Source: UBA7985 sp965661545 | GTDB taxonomy: Bacteria > Pseudomonadota > Alphaproteobacteria > UBA7985 | DNA: 64,000 nt | Assembly (NCBI GenBank): GCA_965661545.1 | Contig: CBFIEF010000007.1 | Coordinates: 48,494-112,493 of the forward strand | Direction: 5' to 3' | Part shown: positions 7,161-16,396 of the stretch, one piece after another | How the letters are laid out: the number at the start of each line of letters is the position of its first letter | Position numbering within the stretch: position 1 is the stretch's first letter | The notes under the pieces: model-generated | Told to the model about the DNA's origin: nothing | The model's input: the letters and a program-made list of their open reading frames with translations, nothing else | Databases searched by the model: none | Made by a program: the position numbers and the translations under genes

Positions 7161-8852
7161 ATGGCTCCTTTTGACCAACCCGAAGGCGTTTGGAAGTCCG
7201 GCAAAGGCAAAGGCCGCCGCACCCCAAAAGGGCGGCAGGTAAACGAAGCGGCTTGGACCGATGTCCAGCGTCTGCTGGGTGACAAGCCACGACGCGCTGA
7301 TTTGCTGATCGAGCACCTGCACCTCATCCAAGATGAATTTGGCCATCTGTCCGCGCAGCATTTGCGCGCGCTGGCTGAAGAAATGAAGATGTCTCAGGCG
7401 GAAGTGTACGAAGTGGCTTCGTTCTACGCTCACTTCGACATCGTCAAAGACGGCGACACGCCGCCCCCAGCGCTGACCATTCGGGTTTGTGACAGCTTGG
7501 CCTGCGAGCTTGCTGGCGCCCAAGCACTGAAGACTGCGCTGGAAGGTGATTTGTCTGCCGATCAGGTTCGGGTCGTCCGCGCGCCTTGCATGGGGCGTTG
7601 TGACACCGCTCCGACCTGTGAACTGGGCCACAATCACATCGATCACGCGACACCAGAAACGGTGAAAGCCGCCGTCGCGGCCAACGACACACACCACCGC
7701 ATGCCCGACTACGAAACACTCGCCGCTTATCAAGCTGCGGGCGGCTATGAGCAGTTGAAGGCTTTGCGTGGCGGATCAATGGACCCCGAAGCGGCGCAGG
7801 ATCGCGTGCTTGAGTCCGGCCTGCGCGGCTTGGGTGGCGCTGGCTTCCCATCGGGTCGCAAGTGGTCGTTCGTTCGCGCCGAAGCTGGTCCCCGTTACAT
7901 CGCCGTGAATGGGGATGAGGGCGAGCCGGGCACGTTTAAGGATCGCTACTACCTCGAACGCACGCCGCACTTGTTCCTCGAAGGCATGCTGATCGCGGCT
8001 TGGGCCGTGGAAGCGGAAACCGCCTTTATTTACATGCGTGACGAGTATCCGGCTGTTTTGGAGATCCTCGCCACAGAGATCAAAGCGCTGGAAGACTCAG
8101 GCATCGTTGAGCCGGGTTACATCGACCTGCGCCGGGGTGCCGGGGCTTACATCTGCGGTGAAGAATCCGCGATGATTGAGTCGATTGAAGGCAAGAAGGG
8201 CCTACCCCGCCACCGTCCGCCTTTCGTGGCGCAAGTGGGCGTTTTTGGCCGCCCAACGCTGGTCCACAATATCGAGACCTTGCACTGGGTCACGCGTGTG
8301 ATGCGCGAAGGACCAGAGGTGCTGAACAGTGTTGAGAAGAACGGGCGCAAGGGCCTGCGGTCTTACTCCATTTCTGGCCGCGTGAAGGAACCAGGCGTGA
8401 AGCTGCTCCCTGCGGGTTCGACGATCATGGATCTGATTGAGGCCGCTGGCGGCATGATGGACGGTCACACGTTCAAAGCCTACCAGCCCGGCGGTCCGTC
8501 TGCGGGCTTGCTGCCAGCGAGCATTAACGACGTCCCCATGGACTTCGACACGCTCCAGCCGCACGGAAGCTTTATCGGCTCTGCCGCCATTGTGGTTTTG
8601 TCTGAACACGACAGCGCCAAGGAAGCCGCGCTGAATATGCTGCGGTTCTTTGAAGACGAAAGTTGTGGTCAGTGTACGCCGTGTCGCGTCGGCTGTGAAA
8701 AGGCCGTTAAACTGATGGAACAGGACACGTGGGATCAAGACCTGCTCGAAGACCTGTCTCAAGCGATGGTTGATGCGTCGATCTGTGGTCTGGGCCAAGC
8801 GGCACCGAACCCGATCCGCCTGACCATGAAACACTTCCCGGACGAGGTTTAA
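7161..8852 (+). CDS. NAD-dependent formate dehydrogenase, beta subunit (NuoE-NuoF fusion)
   Basis: This 563-residue protein is the NADH-forming diaphorase half of a cytoplasmic formate dehydrogenase. Residues 1-175 are NuoE-like, with a [2Fe-2S] site at C110, C115, C143 and C147. Residues 200-563 are NuoF-like, with the FMN/NAD glycine-rich block GLGGAGFPSGRKW and a [4Fe-4S] site at C502, C505, C508 and C542. The fused layout is that of Fdh1B of Methylobacterium FoDH1, not the separate FdsG and FdsB. GTG/ATG choice: ATG at 7161 is used because GAGG lies about 10 bases before it; an ATG at 7152 is too close. The alpha subunit gene follows after 4 bases. Confidence 0.93.
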   Translation: MAPFDQPEGVWKSGKGKGRRTPKGRQVNEAAWTDVQRLLGDKPRRADLLIEHLHLIQDEFGHLSAQHLRALAEEMKMSQAEVYEVASFYAHFDIVKDGDTPPPALTIRVCDSLACELAGAQALKTALEGDLSADQVRVVRAPCMGRCDTAPTCELGHNHIDHATPETVKAAVAANDTHHRMPDYETLAAYQAAGGYEQLKALRGGSMDPEAAQDRVLESGLRGLGGAGFPSGRKWSFVRAEAGPRYIAVNGDEGEPGTFKDRYYLERTPHLFLEGMLIAAWAVEAETAFIYMRDEYPAVLEILATEIKALEDSGIVEPGYIDLRRGAGAYICGEESAMIESIEGKKGLPRHRPPFVAQVGVFGRPTLVHNIETLHWVTRVMREGPEVLNSVEKNGRKGLRSYSISGRVKEPGVKLLPAGSTIMDLIEAAGGMMDGHTFKAYQPGGPSAGLLPASINDVPMDFDTLQPHGSFIGSAAIVVLSEHDSAKEAALNMLRFFEDESCGQCTPCRVGCEKAVKLMEQDTWDQDLLEDLSQAMVDASICGLGQAAPNPIRLTMKHFPDEV

Positions 8853-8856
8853 GATC

Positions 8857-11655
8857 ATGCCTGACGGAAACCCAGTCGATACAATCAAGTTCACGCTGGA
8901 CGGTAAAGAAGTCCACGCGCTGCCCGGTGAAACCATCTGGCAAGTCGCCAAGCGTGAAGGCACCACCATCCCGCACCTGTGCCACGCTGACGAACCGGGC
9001 TACCGGTCCGACGGCAACTGCCGAGCGTGCATGGTCGAAGTCGAAGGCGAGCGCACACTGGTTGCGTCCTGTATCCGCGAACCGCGCGATGGCATGGTTG
9101 TCGCCGCTGGTTCTGAACGGGCTGACAAGGCGCGCAAGACGGTTATGGAACTGTTGGTTGCGGATCAGCCTGAGCGTGACATGGCGCACGATAAGTCGTC
9201 GCACCTGTGGGATATGGCCGAGATGCAGGGCATCACGGACAGCCGTTTCCCCGCGATCGAAGAATGCCGCGTGCCACTGTTGGACGACTCACACGTCGCC
9301 ATGCGGGTCAATCTTGATGCCTGTATTCAGTGTAACCTGTGTGTTCGCGCCTGCCGCGAAGTGCAGGTAAACGACGTGATCGGCCTGTCGGGGCGCGGTC
9401 ATGATGCCAAGATCACCTTTGACCTCGACGACCCCATGGGCGATTCCACCTGTGTCGCGTGCGGCGAGTGTGTTCAAGCCTGCCCAACCGGGGCGCTCAT
9501 GCCCTCGGGTGCGGTCGGGGAAAACGAAGTTGGCGACAGCCAAGATTACGACCGCGAAGTGCAGTCTGTTTGCCCCTACTGCGGCGTTGGTTGCCAGCTG
9601 TCGTTCAAGATCAAAGACGACAAAATCGCTTGGGTTGATGGCGTAGACGGCCCGGCCAACGAGCAGCGCTTGTGTGTCAAAGGCCGCTTTGGATTTGACT
9701 ACATCGCTCACCCGCACCGGCTGAGCACACCCCTGATCCGTCGTGAAGATGCACCGGCTAAGGGGCTTAACGTTGATCCCTCTGACCTGTCCACGCACTT
9801 CCGCGAAGCGACGTGGGAAGAAGCTTTGGACGCTGCGGCGGGCGGCTTGGCGCGCTTGCGGGATTCAGAAGGCGGACAGACGGTTGCGGGCTTTGGCTCA
9901 GCCAAGTGCTCGAACGAAGAAGCCTACTTGTTCCAAAAGCTGATTCGACAGGGTTTTGGTCATAACAACGTCGATCACTGTACCCGTCTGTGTCATGCGT
10001 CTTCGGTCGCAGCACTGATGGAAAACGTGGGTTCCGGTGCGGTTACCGCGACCTTCAACGAAATCGAGAACGCAGACGTAGCGATTGTCATTGGGGCCAA
10101 CCCGATCGAGAACCACCCGGTTGCAGCCACGTACTTTAAACAGTTCACCAAGCGCGGCGGCAAGCTGATCCTGATGGATCCACGTGGCATGGGCCTCAAG
10201 CGCTATGCTGAGCATTCCCTGCAGTTTAAGCCGGGCACCGACGTTGCCATGCTCAACGCAATCATGAACGTGATTGTGGAAGAAGAGCTGTACGACCAAC
10301 AATACATCGACAGTTTCACCGAAAACTGGCCAGCGATGAAGGCGCACTTGGCGGACTTCACACCGGAAAAGATGGCTGGAATTTGCGGCATTGAAGCCGA
10401 TGTGCTGCGTGCTGTGGCTCGGGACTTTGCGACCGCTAAAGCAGGCATGATCTTCTGGGGCATGGGTATTTCTCAGCACATCCATGGCACGGATAACTCT
10501 CGTTGCCTGATCTCCTTGGCGCTTATGTGTGGTCACGTGGGACGTCCGGGCGCAGGCCTTCACCCTCTGCGCGGCCAGAACAACGTACAGGGCGCATCCG
10601 ATGCGGGCCTGATCCCAATGTTCCTGCCAGACTACCAGTCGGTTGAGGACGAAGGCGTCCGTTCGGCCTTCCACGAAATCTGGAATGACGACGGTCAAGA
10701 CATCGCCAGCCAAAAGGGTCTCACGGTTGTCGAGATCATGGACGCTGTGCACGAGGACCGGATCAAAGGCATGTATGTACTGGGCGAAAACCCCGCCATG
10801 TCTGACCCCGACGTGGACCACGCGCGCGATGCGCTGGCCAAGCTCAAGCATCTGGTGGTGCAGGATATCTTCCTGACCGAAACCGCGAACTACGCTGACG
10901 TGATCCTGCCCGCTGCTGCGTGGCCAGAAAAGACCGGCACCGTCACAAACACCAACCGCCAGGTACAGATGGGCCGTCCTGCGGTGCCATCGCCGGGTGA
11001 AGCCCGCGAAGACTGGGCCATCACAAACGAGCTGGCCAAGCGCTTAGGTCTGGGCTGGACCTATGAGCATCCAAGCGAAGTCTTTGCCGAGATGAAACAG
11101 AGCATGAAGTCGCTGGACAACATCACGTGGGACCGTCTGACGGACGAAAATGCTGTCACCTACCCCTCGCTCAGCCCTGAAGATCCAGGCCAGCCCATCG
11201 TATTCGGTGATGGCTTCCCGCGGGCCGACGGACGCGCGCGCTTTACGCCCGCCAATCTGGTCGCGCCAGACGAGACACCCGATGCGGACTTCCCGATGAT
11301 CCTAATAACGGGTCGTCAGCTTGAGCACTGGCACACCGGTTCCATGACCCGTCGCGCCAGCGTTCTTGACGCGCTTGAGCCAGAAGCAAACTGCTCCATG
11401 CACCCCAGCACGCTGCGTAAAATCGGCGCTGTAGCGGGTGATTTGATCAGCCTGACCACGCGTCGTGGCTCGGTCAACGTCATGGTGCGCGAAGACCGCG
11501 CCGTGTCCCCCGATCAAGTGTTCCTGCCCTTCGCTTACGTCGAAGCCGCAGCGAATATCCTGACCAACTCAGCCCTCGACCCGTACGGCAAGATTCCTGA
11601 GTTCAAGTTCTCCGCTGTTCGGGTGGAGAAAGCTTCAGTCGAAGCATCCGCCTAA
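8857..11655 (+). CDS. Formate dehydrogenase, alpha (catalytic) subunit
   Basis: This 932-residue protein oxidises formate to CO2 at a Mo- or W-bis-MGD centre. In order: a NuoG-like [2Fe-2S] ferredoxin domain (C42, C55, C58, C72); two [4Fe-4S] clusters (C156, C159, C162, C166 and C199, C202, C205, C209); the cluster beside the pterin (C239, C242, C246, C273); and the catalytic block HCTRLCH with C379 and H380. The catalytic residue is cysteine, so no selenocysteine is needed. The C-terminal molydopterin-binding domain is complete. It forms an electron path to the beta subunit next door. No FdsD delta subunit or FdhD is seen in the window; FoDH1-type enzymes also lack delta. Confidence 0.94.
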   Translation: MPDGNPVDTIKFTLDGKEVHALPGETIWQVAKREGTTIPHLCHADEPGYRSDGNCRACMVEVEGERTLVASCIREPRDGMVVAAGSERADKARKTVMELLVADQPERDMAHDKSSHLWDMAEMQGITDSRFPAIEECRVPLLDDSHVAMRVNLDACIQCNLCVRACREVQVNDVIGLSGRGHDAKITFDLDDPMGDSTCVACGECVQACPTGALMPSGAVGENEVGDSQDYDREVQSVCPYCGVGCQLSFKIKDDKIAWVDGVDGPANEQRLCVKGRFGFDYIAHPHRLSTPLIRREDAPAKGLNVDPSDLSTHFREATWEEALDAAAGGLARLRDSEGGQTVAGFGSAKCSNEEAYLFQKLIRQGFGHNNVDHCTRLCHASSVAALMENVGSGAVTATFNEIENADVAIVIGANPIENHPVAATYFKQFTKRGGKLILMDPRGMGLKRYAEHSLQFKPGTDVAMLNAIMNVIVEEELYDQQYIDSFTENWPAMKAHLADFTPEKMAGICGIEADVLRAVARDFATAKAGMIFWGMGISQHIHGTDNSRCLISLALMCGHVGRPGAGLHPLRGQNNVQGASDAGLIPMFLPDYQSVEDEGVRSAFHEIWNDDGQDIASQKGLTVVEIMDAVHEDRIKGMYVLGENPAMSDPDVDHARDALAKLKHLVVQDIFLTETANYADVILPAAAWPEKTGTVTNTNRQVQMGRPAVPSPGEAREDWAITNELAKRLGLGWTYEHPSEVFAEMKQSMKSLDNITWDRLTDENAVTYPSLSPEDPGQPIVFGDGFPRADGRARFTPANLVAPDETPDADFPMILITGRQLEHWHTGSMTRRASVLDALEPEANCSMHPSTLRKIGAVAGDLISLTTRRGSVNVMVREDRAVSPDQVFLPFAYVEAAANILTNSALDPYGKIPEFKFSAVRVEKASVEASA

Positions 11656-11693
11656 GCCCTTTTTGACAGTCTATCCAACACCAAGGCCACATC

Positions 11694-13370
11694 ATGTCTT
11701 ACAAGTCCGACATTGAAATTGCTCGCGAAGCCAAGAAACAACCGATCCAACAGATCGGCGAAAAACTCGGCATCGGTTTTGAAGATCTCCTGCCCTTTGG
11801 CCACGACAAGGCCAAGGTATCCGCTGAATTTATTCAGGCTCAAAGGGGCAAGAAGGATGGCAAGCTGATCCTCGTTACTGCCATCAACCCAACCCCTGCC
11901 GGTGAGGGCAAGACCACCACGACCGTTGGTCTGGGTGACGGCCTGAACGCCATCGGTAAAAAGGCTGCGATCTGTATTCGCGAAGCTTCTCTCGGCCCAT
12001 GCTTCGGCATGAAGGGCGGCGCAGCAGGCGGTGGTTACGCACAGGTTGTTCCGATGGAAGAAATGAACCTGCACTTCACAGGCGATTTTCACGCGATTAC
12101 CTCGGCGCACAACCTTCTTGCGGCGATGATCGAGAACCACATCTACTGGGGCAACGAGCTGGGTATCGACACCCGCCGCGTTGTTTGGCGCCGCGTTCTG
12201 GACATGAACGACCGGGCGCTGCGTGATGTTGTGACCTCGCTGGGCGGCGTATCCAACGGCTTCCCGCGCCAGTCTGGCTTCGACATCACCGTAGCATCGG
12301 AAGTCATGGCGATCCTGTGCTTGTCCACCGATCTGGATGACCTCAAGAAGCGCCTGGGCAACATCATTGTGGCGTACCGCCGCGACCGTTCCCCGGTTTA
12401 CTGCCGCGACATCAAAGCAGACGGCGCAATGACCGTACTGCTGCAGCAGGCGATGCAGCCAAACCTCGTGCAGACGCTGGAAAACAACCCAGCCTTCGTT
12501 CACGGCGGCCCCTTTGCCAACATCGCCCACGGCTGTAACTCCGTTGTTGCGACCACGACAGCGCTGAAGCTCGCTGATTACGTGGTGACCGAGGCTGGCT
12601 TCGGCGCTGACCTTGGCGCTGAGAAGTTCATGAACATCAAGTGCCGCAAGGCCGGCATCTCACCAGATGCGGTGGTGATCGTTGCGACGGTTCGCGCGAT
12701 GAAGATGAACGGCGGCGTGGCGAAAGCGGACTTGGGTCCGGAGAACGTTGATGCGGTCAAGGCAGGCTGTGCCAACCTTGGCCGGCACATCGAGAACGTA
12801 AAGTCCTTTGGCGTTCCGGCTGTTGTGGCGATCAACCACTTTGTGACCGACACCGACGCAGAAGTCGCAGCGGTTAAGGCTTACGTCGAAGAAATGGGCT
12901 CCGAAGCCATTCTCTGTAAGCACTGGGAGCATGGCTCCAAGGGTGTCACCGAGTTGGCAACACGGGTCGCTGAGATTGCCGATAGTGGCATGGCGCAATT
13001 CTCCACATTGTACCCCGATGACATGGGCCTGTTCCAGAAGATCGAGACTGTGGCGAAGCGGATTTACCGCGCGGACGAAGTGCTCGCAGACAAGAAAATC
13101 CGCGATCAGCTCAAGGCGTGGGAAGAGGCTGGTTATGGCAATCTTCCGGTTTGCATGGCCAAGACGCAGTACTCGTTCTCGACCGATCCAAACCTGCGCG
13201 GCGCGCCGACAGGCCATTCGCTGCCTGTGCGTGAAGTGCGCTTGTCCGCTGGTGCGGGCTTCATTGTCGCCATCTGTGGTGAGATCATGACCATGCCGGG
13301 CCTGCCACGCACGCCAGCGGCGGAAGCCATCATGCTCAACGCAGACGGTGAGATCGAAGGTCTGTTCTAG
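11694..13370 (+). CDS. fhs: Formate-tetrahydrofolate ligase
   Basis: This 558-residue enzyme makes 10-formyl-THF from formate, ATP and tetrahydrofolate (or runs in reverse to yield ATP and formate). The nucleotide-binding loop TPAGEGKT is at residues 67-74, followed by the conserved block IREASLGPCFGMKGGAAGGGY (start of the motif at residue 96). Length matches the usual 556-560. It lies 38 bases after FDH alpha in the same direction and is likely cotranscribed. One operon thus directs formate to CO2 plus NADH or to the one-carbon pool, which suits an organism releasing formate from C1 units, for instance from methylated compounds. Confidence 0.96.
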   Translation: MSYKSDIEIAREAKKQPIQQIGEKLGIGFEDLLPFGHDKAKVSAEFIQAQRGKKDGKLILVTAINPTPAGEGKTTTTVGLGDGLNAIGKKAAICIREASLGPCFGMKGGAAGGGYAQVVPMEEMNLHFTGDFHAITSAHNLLAAMIENHIYWGNELGIDTRRVVWRRVLDMNDRALRDVVTSLGGVSNGFPRQSGFDITVASEVMAILCLSTDLDDLKKRLGNIIVAYRRDRSPVYCRDIKADGAMTVLLQQAMQPNLVQTLENNPAFVHGGPFANIAHGCNSVVATTTALKLADYVVTEAGFGADLGAEKFMNIKCRKAGISPDAVVIVATVRAMKMNGGVAKADLGPENVDAVKAGCANLGRHIENVKSFGVPAVVAINHFVTDTDAEVAAVKAYVEEMGSEAILCKHWEHGSKGVTELATRVAEIADSGMAQFSTLYPDDMGLFQKIETVAKRIYRADEVLADKKIRDQLKAWEEAGYGNLPVCMAKTQYSFSTDPNLRGAPTGHSLPVREVRLSAGAGFIVAICGEIMTMPGLPRTPAAEAIMLNADGEIEGLF

Positions 13371-13401
13371 TCTTCGACGCGCTCCGACCCGACTTAGCCC
13401 A

Positions 13402-13535
13402 GGTCCCCCATATCCGTGGGGGACCGACGCGCAAGCGTCGAGGGGGCACGACGGAGGCGGAAGCCGACCGGCGACAGGGTCGCCGACCTGCTTGCGCGTG
13501 ACGTTTTAGAAGCCCGCGCAGCGGGCGAGAAAACG
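13402..13535. repeat. Multi-stem structured element between fhs and galU
   Basis: Several inverted repeats lie close together. GGTCCCCC/GGGGGACC (13402-13409 with 13418-13425) is a strong hairpin and may be the fhs terminator, though no T-run follows. ACGCGCAAG (13427-13435) pairs perfectly with CTTGCGCGT (13491-13499) and would enclose GGC-GGAA-GCC (13456-13465) and CGGCGAC/GTCGCCG (13469-13485), giving a three-way junction. CGTTTT/AAAACG (13502-13507 with 13530-13535) encloses GCCCGC/GCGGGC (13512-13526). ACGCGCAAG can alternatively fold locally as GACGC-GCAA-GCGTC. No coding potential was seen. Confidence 0.5.
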
Positions 13536-13578
13536 GCGCGCCACAGCAGCGCTTTTCATCGCTGAAAACTCAATTGCT

Positions 13579-14469
13579 CTAATCTTCGACCAGGGCCTTT
13601 ATCGCCGGCCTCAAGTCAGGACCAATGATACTGTCCCGCAGGGCATAGGCGACATTGGCGAGGACAAAGCCTTCCTTGGACCCGCAGTCAAACCGCCGCC
13701 CTTCGCACAAGTGGCCCAGCGTCTCAACACCGTCCTGAATACTGGCATCGATAGCATCGGTGAGCTGAATTTCCCCACCTGCCCCACGTTCTTGACGATC
13801 CAAATGCTTCAGCACCGAGTTATCAAGGATATAGCGGCCAAAGACTGCCATGTTTGATGGAGCATCTTTTGGCAGCGGCTTCTCAACAATGCCCTTTGCT
13901 CTGAACGACGTCCCGTCTTCATGCCAATGATCGATGTCCAGAATACCAAATTTTCGGGTCATTTTCGGCTCGACGCCTTCAACACCAATCAGGTTGGCCG
14001 CTGAGCCATCAAGGCTGTCATAGACCGCCAGCAATTGCGCTAAGCACGGTTGGTCGCCAAGGATGATGTCATCCGGCAGCAGCACCGCAAAGGGTTCATC
14101 GCCGATCACGTGGCGCGCGCACCAAACAGCATGCCCCAAGCCAAGCGGCTCCTGCTGACGAACATAGGCGATGGTTCCCGGGGGGAAATTGGTGGCTTCA
14201 ACGGTTTGCAAAGCCTCATCCTTGCCCCTTGCCGCCAAAGTGGCCTCCAGCTCAAAGGCGTGATCGAAGTGGTCTTCAATCGCTGTCTTCCCGCGCCCCG
14301 TCACAAAAATCAGCTGCTCGATGCCACTGGCCAATGCCTCTTGAACCGCGTGCTGGATGACTGGACGATCAACGACCGTTAGCATCTCCTTGGGCATAGC
14401 TTTGGTGGCCGGTAAAAAACGCGTACCCAAGCCAGCCACTGGCAAAACAGCTTTACGAATGCGACGCAT
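13579..14469 (-). CDS. galU: UTP-glucose-1-phosphate uridylyltransferase
   Basis: This 296-residue nucleotidyltransferase makes UDP-glucose from UTP and glucose 1-phosphate. The N-terminal signature GLGTRFLPATK is at residues 13-23, followed by PKEML and the GIEQLIFVTGRGK block typical of GalU. The start at 14469 matches the conserved MRRIRKAVLPVAG N-terminus; an upstream extension of 10 residues is unconserved. UDP-glucose can feed the UDP-glucose dehydrogenase encoded at 52752. It is convergent with the formate operon across the structured region 13402-13535. Confidence 0.95.
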   Translation of the reverse strand: MRRIRKAVLPVAGLGTRFLPATKAMPKEMLTVVDRPVIQHAVQEALASGIEQLIFVTGRGKTAIEDHFDHAFELEATLAARGKDEALQTVEATNFPPGTIAYVRQQEPLGLGHAVWCARHVIGDEPFAVLLPDDIILGDQPCLAQLLAVYDSLDGSAANLIGVEGVEPKMTRKFGILDIDHWHEDGTSFRAKGIVEKPLPKDAPSNMAVFGRYILDNSVLKHLDRQERGAGGEIQLTDAIDASIQDGVETLGHLCEGRRFDCGSKEGFVLANVAYALRDSIIGPDLRPAIKALVED

Positions 14470-14616
14470 GTTTAATCCTAAATGCGAGAAAATCCACAAA
14501 TCTGCATCAGTTTAACCTGACTTAGGCCCAAAGCACATAAAAAGGCCGTTGCAGTCAATTCACAACGGCCTTGCTTGCGAAACCTCAGCGCCGAGCCTTG
14601 GTTCTAACTGTGCGCT

Positions 14617-15033
14617 TTAGCTTGCGGGTGTACGCGTCCAGACTTGGGACTGACAGATGCCAAAGATACACCCGGCCACACTCAGCGTGCCGTCCTCCAA
14701 CAACTCCATTTTCCCGCCATAGATGTTGTCATCAATGGGGTTCCAAATCTTGCCTTTGCCAAACTTGCCTTCGCCCATATCGATCAAGTTATAGAGGATC
14801 AACTTTCCGAGAAAGTAGTCTGGGTCATCAGCATCCGGAGCGGCAATTACTTCACCGCAGAATTTCGCCGGATCATCAGCACAGCCCCCAATATCGATGA
14901 TCAGATAGCGCGGTGGGTCTCCCACTCCAGCAGTATCCCAAAGGCCGTTGACTGCGTTTACGTCCTCCGCCTTAGCGATCATCGGCAGTGCAAGTGCGAA
15001 AAGCGCCGCAGTCAGCATTTGCAGCAGTTTCAT
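14617..15033 (-). CDS. Secreted DUF2147 family protein
   Basis: This is a 138-residue protein with a clear signal peptide (residues 1-22, hydrophobic core LTAALFALALPMIA, cleavage likely after AKA). The mature part shows the DUF2147 pattern: NGLWDT near its start, Cys-containing loops (GGCADDPAKFC) and a C-terminal GGKMELLEDGTLSVAGC block. It is probably periplasmic. Cys pairs (C50/C58 region and the CIFGIC block) could form disulfides. Family function is unknown. Upstream lies a GC-rich hairpin and G-quadruplex motif. Confidence 0.82.
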   Translation of the reverse strand: MKLLQMLTAALFALALPMIAKAEDVNAVNGLWDTAGVGDPPRYLIIDIGGCADDPAKFCGEVIAAPDADDPDYFLGKLILYNLIDMGEGKFGKGKIWNPIDDNIYGGKMELLEDGTLSVAGCIFGICQSQVWTRTPAS

Positions 15034-15156
15034 TGTATTATTCCTCCCATTCTAGACCATTTGGCCGTCAATAGGAGACATATAGACCATTTTCCCTGCC
15101 AATTAAGGGGTGAGAGCACACATTTACTCTCCCATCACCAGCCGCCACGCCAGCCG

Positions 15157-15208
15157 CCAACCGCCGAAAGGCGGTTGGTCGCGCGGGTGGGGTGGGTGGG
15201 TGGGTGGG
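15157..15208 (+). repeat. GAAA-capped hairpin followed by a six-tract G-quadruplex motif
   Basis: CCAACCGCC (15157-15165) pairs perfectly with GGCGGTTGG (15170-15178) around a GAAA tetraloop. Six bases later come six G-tracts separated by single T residues (15185-15187, 15189-15192, 15194-15196, 15198-15200, 15202-15204, 15206-15208), a sequence expected to form a very stable parallel quadruplex. The element lies between the DUF2147 start (15033) and the stop of the upstream LysR gene (15251), both minus strand, so the G-rich strand is the template. It could be a terminator for lysR or affect expression of the DUF2147 gene. Confidence 0.6.
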
Positions 15209-15250
15209 CAAAGTAATGAGAGCAGCGTTAGGACAAGACCCCGCCGCTGC

Positions 15251-16171
15251 TTATCCCGGCATCCGCTTTTGCACGGCGCGATGAATCCGCGTCACCAGCG
15301 CTTGCGCAATCGGTGGCAATGGATAGCCATCCAAACGCGCAATCACGCCGGGCAAACTGCCGCGGAACGGCTCGCGATGGAACCGCAGTTTCGCAACTTC
15401 ATTGCGCTTGAGTTGGTCGGAGACAACCTGCGCCGGCAGCACGCCAATAGCGTCGGTTTCGGCGATCATCTTGCGCATCAAACCCAAATCTTGGGTCATC
15501 AAGAACGTGGAGCGAACGTCGTCCAACGTCTTGAGTTCGTCTTGATAGGTCTGGCGCACGTTTTCCAAGTACCAAACCGGCGCATCAGCAGCCAGGAAAG
15601 GATAGGGGCGAATGTCCTGCATGCGCAAAGTACGCCCCACCAGTGGATGCCCTGCCCGACATACGCAAATCGGCGGGGCCAATGGAATGCTGTCATAGAC
15701 CAGCGCATCCGTCCGCCGATCCGGAGCCAAGCCAACGTAGATATCGATGGTCTTGTTGATCAGACTGTGTTCCATCGCCTGCCAGTTGCGGGAGAGGACT
15801 TTGATCCGAACATGCGGATGCCGCCGCATCATGCTGACCAACACAGGGGCCAGCAGGCTTTCGGCGACATTGGGGTCAGAGCCAATCGTGAGAACACCGG
15901 TTTCCCAGTTGCGCATCATCGCAACATCGCGTTCAGCGCGCTCGATCTCGACCAACGCCTGACGCGCGGCCTCGACCATGCGGCGGCCAAAGGCTGTGGG
16001 GACGGTTTCCTGCTTGTTCCGAACAAACAGCGGAACACCGTAACTGTCTTCAAGCTTGGCAATCGCCTGACTGAGGGCTGAGTGCGTGACGCCTAAGCGC
16101 TCCGCAGCCTTCCTGAAGTTGCCTGCATCAGCCAGAGTTACAATCTGGCGCAAGCTACGCATCCGATCCAT
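15251..16171 (-). CDS. LysR family transcriptional regulator
   Basis: This 306-residue regulator has the LysR helix-turn-helix in residues 5-60 (VTLADAGNFRKAAERLGVTHSA is the recognition region) and a C-terminal effector-binding domain. It is divergent from the beta-lactamase-fold hydrolase at 16397, its most likely target. The AT-rich stretch just upstream (about 16180-16205) is a plausible site for its own operator. Effector unknown. Confidence 0.9.
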   Translation of the reverse strand: MDRMRSLRQIVTLADAGNFRKAAERLGVTHSALSQAIAKLEDSYGVPLFVRNKQETVPTAFGRRMVEAARQALVEIERAERDVAMMRNWETGVLTIGSDPNVAESLLAPVLVSMMRRHPHVRIKVLSRNWQAMEHSLINKTIDIYVGLAPDRRTDALVYDSIPLAPPICVCRAGHPLVGRTLRMQDIRPYPFLAADAPVWYLENVRQTYQDELKTLDDVRSTFLMTQDLGLMRKMIAETDAIGVLPAQVVSDQLKRNEVAKLRFHREPFRGSLPGVIARLDGYPLPPIAQALVTRIHRAVQKRMPG

Positions 16172-16396
16172 AGGGTCTCAACTGGTTAGTTAAATTAATA
16201 TTCTGGACTTAGACGGTAAGGTACTGGTCGTGATTAGCATAGGCTGATCATCGGTAAGCCTGCAAGCAAAGGGACGATAAAAGCCAATGCTGAAAACCGT
16301 TTCCCACTATGAAGTTTTGCCGACTGGAGCAATATTGTCAGCAATAAGCATGAAGAGTTAACGTCTGTATCACGAAGTGAGGTCAAACGGCGGGAC

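Noticed and set aside
9980..9995. Possible selenocysteine codon in formate dehydrogenase
   Set aside because: The catalytic position is an ordinary cysteine codon (C379) and no in-frame TGA is present.
9898..10851. A 317-codon open frame on the minus strand
   Set aside because: It lies fully inside the formate dehydrogenase alpha gene and shows no recognisable domain.
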